Shown here piece after piece: positions 63,044 to 64,000 of a DNA stretch of 64,000 bases. The number at the start of each line of letters is the position of its first letter. Position 1 is the stretch's first letter. The stretch spans positions 829,355 to 893,354 of the forward strand of contig NZ_KB235896.1 of assembly GCF_000332135.1 (NCBI RefSeq), in the 5' to 3' direction. The position numbers and the translations under genes were made by a program. The notes beneath the pieces are model-generated. The model was not told the origin of the DNA, did not search any database, and saw only the letters and a list, made by a program, of their open reading frames with translations. This stretch comes from Anabaena sp. PCC 7108 (GTDB lineage: Bacteria; Cyanobacteriota; Cyanobacteriia; Cyanobacteriales; Nostocaceae).

Positions 63044-63131
63044 AACTAAACCCTCCTGATTGCCTTTTTGTTATTGTTTTGAAAGTATAACTATGAAGAT
63101 TTTACCGGAGTACGGGGTGTCCCAGTGATTT

Positions 63132-63539
63132 ATGTTTAAGACAGTTCTGTTTCCAATTGATCAAAGTCGGGCTGCGCGGGAAGCTGCGGATGTAGTTGCC
63201 AACGTAGTACAGAAGTACAGTAGTCGCTTAGTACTCCTGTCAGTCGTGGAAGAACCAACCTCAGATACCCCTAATCCTGATCCTATGGTGTCTCCAGAGG
63301 CGGTTGCTAAACTGTTAGAAAATGCCCAAGCCTTATTTTCTCAGCAAGGAATTACAGCCGAAGTGTTGGAAAGACAAGGTAAACCAGCCTTTACTATCTG
63401 TGATGTTGCTGATGAAATCGAGGCCAGTTTAATTATTATGGGCTGTCGGGGGTTAGGCTTAACGGATGAAGGCGCAACTGATAGCGTCACCAGTCGCGTC
63501 ATTAACCTTTCCCCTTGTCCAGTTTTGATTGTTCCTTAG
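63132..63539 (+). CDS. Universal stress protein (UspA family)
   Basis: 135 residues, a single Usp domain: FKTVLFPIDQSRAAREAADVV at the start, and an ATP-binding-like end GCRGLGLTDEG...SPCPVLIVP. The loop is G-x2-G-x-type but not the exact G-2x-G-9x-G(S/T) pattern, so ATP binding is uncertain. It shares its upstream region (88 bases) with pgk. Usp proteins act in stress survival; the specific role is unknown. Confidence 0.9.
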   Translation: MFKTVLFPIDQSRAAREAADVVANVVQKYSSRLVLLSVVEEPTSDTPNPDPMVSPEAVAKLLENAQALFSQQGITAEVLERQGKPAFTICDVADEIEASLIIMGCRGLGLTDEGATDSVTSRVINLSPCPVLIVP

Positions 63540-64000
63540 TGATTTATTTGGGCAGGCATCTCGCCTGTCCTACTCCTTCCCACTAGAAGAATACGGTTTA
63601 AATGAACCGCGAAGACGCGTTCGCGGTAGCGTTGCGAAGCAAAGGACGCGAAGAAAGAAGGAAGAAGATAAGTAATCTTACACTGGAAAGGGAGTATCAT
63701 GAATTTCTCACAGACTTTTAATTGCTATTAATATTGGTAATTTCCCGCTAGGATTTTCTCAACCAACTGTTTTATAGTGAAAAGAATTGACTTAGGCAAT
63801 CAAAGGAGTGGTCATAGGATTGCGGGCAAAAATACCTGTTAATTGAAATTTTGGCTTCTCGTGTTTTATCTTCCTCTGAGGAGAGATAAAAAAGTTTGAG
63901 ATTGGGGAATCTCTGGAAAAGACTCGAAACTTGCGTAAATCGGCTTAGTTTATAGCCCCACATTTGTTGTGTGTGGGTACAGACTTAATTCCCCAACCGG
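63540..64000. other. Intergenic with an interspersed repeat
   Basis: 63598-63660 contains a repeat of the AACCGCGAAGACGCG...GCGAAGCAAAGGACGCGAAG type, common in Nostocales. No supported gene lies in the rest; a 63-codon minus-strand frame at 63772-63963 has no recognisable domain and no convincing ribosome binding site. Confidence 0.5.

Noticed and set aside
63772-63963. 63-codon minus-strand frame near the right edge
   Set aside because: No domain, no conserved motif and no start signal; treated as non-coding.

Overview
The window looks like chromosomal DNA of a filamentous, probably heterocyst-forming cyanobacterium (Nostocales; Anabaena/Nostoc/Dolichospermum type). The evidence is: AT-rich DNA with scattered HIP1 octamers (GCGATCGC, e.g. 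5670 and 14322); heptanucleotide tandem arrays typical of this group; a DevB/DevC exporter; a CPP1-like J-domain protein; an SLH/OprB-type porin; a SigG-like sigma factor with its anti-sigma factor; and several Hanks-type kinases with cyanobacterial accessory domains. The species cannot be named from the sequence alone.

Layout. 1-366: 3' end of an rRNA operon (23S end, 5S, terminator). 712-10946: mostly housekeeping genes (CPP1-like protein, OmpR-type regulator, porin, hisIE, hemL, SpkB-like kinase), with a repeat-rich gap between hisIE and hemL. 10332-18542: an envelope and signalling block, with a TetR repressor divergent from devBC (no devA), an M23 peptidase, a ComFB/CdgR-like c-di-GMP receptor candidate, an L,D-transpeptidase, and sigG with its anti-sigma gene. 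18555-22938: an EACC1-caspase pair followed by a DUF4351 protein, a broken copy of that gene, and a 217-bp direct repeat around a DUF29 gene. 23008-25587: leuS.

25611-29385 is the most mobile and most interesting block. An ABC-type ATPase and a TOPRIM-like protein form a two-gene cassette that resembles ATPase-TOPRIM anti-phage systems (PARIS, AbiL, RloAB), but I cannot place it in a named family. It lies between two related HUH (Y1/RAYT-type) transposase genes with REP-like double hairpins.

29403-47227 is an organophosphate-scavenging island. It holds four large proteins without visible signal peptides that carry RTX-type repeats: a 2-kDa-residue-scale phytase-like/Calx-beta protein, a PhoA-type alkaline phosphatase, a glycerophosphodiesterase embedded in a phytase-like domain, and a PhoX-like phosphatase. 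Three share almost the same C-terminal module. Each gene has a CTTAACCT-like octamer upstream in the right orientation, which suggests common PhoB control. A fused pabAB gene and a 2-oxoglutarate oxygenase-like gene lie inside the island.

47888-59185 is a mixed accessory region: PaaK-like adenylating enzyme, WD40 protein, DUF1993, a PIN-domain toxin-antitoxin pair, a small ORF with an internal stop, two tandem Ser/Thr kinases bordered by heptamer arrays, and an HxlR regulator divergent from two SDR genes. 59269-63539 holds a MASE1 histidine kinase, a DUF29 protein, pgk and a universal stress protein. The last 460 bases hold only interspersed repeats that I can recognise.
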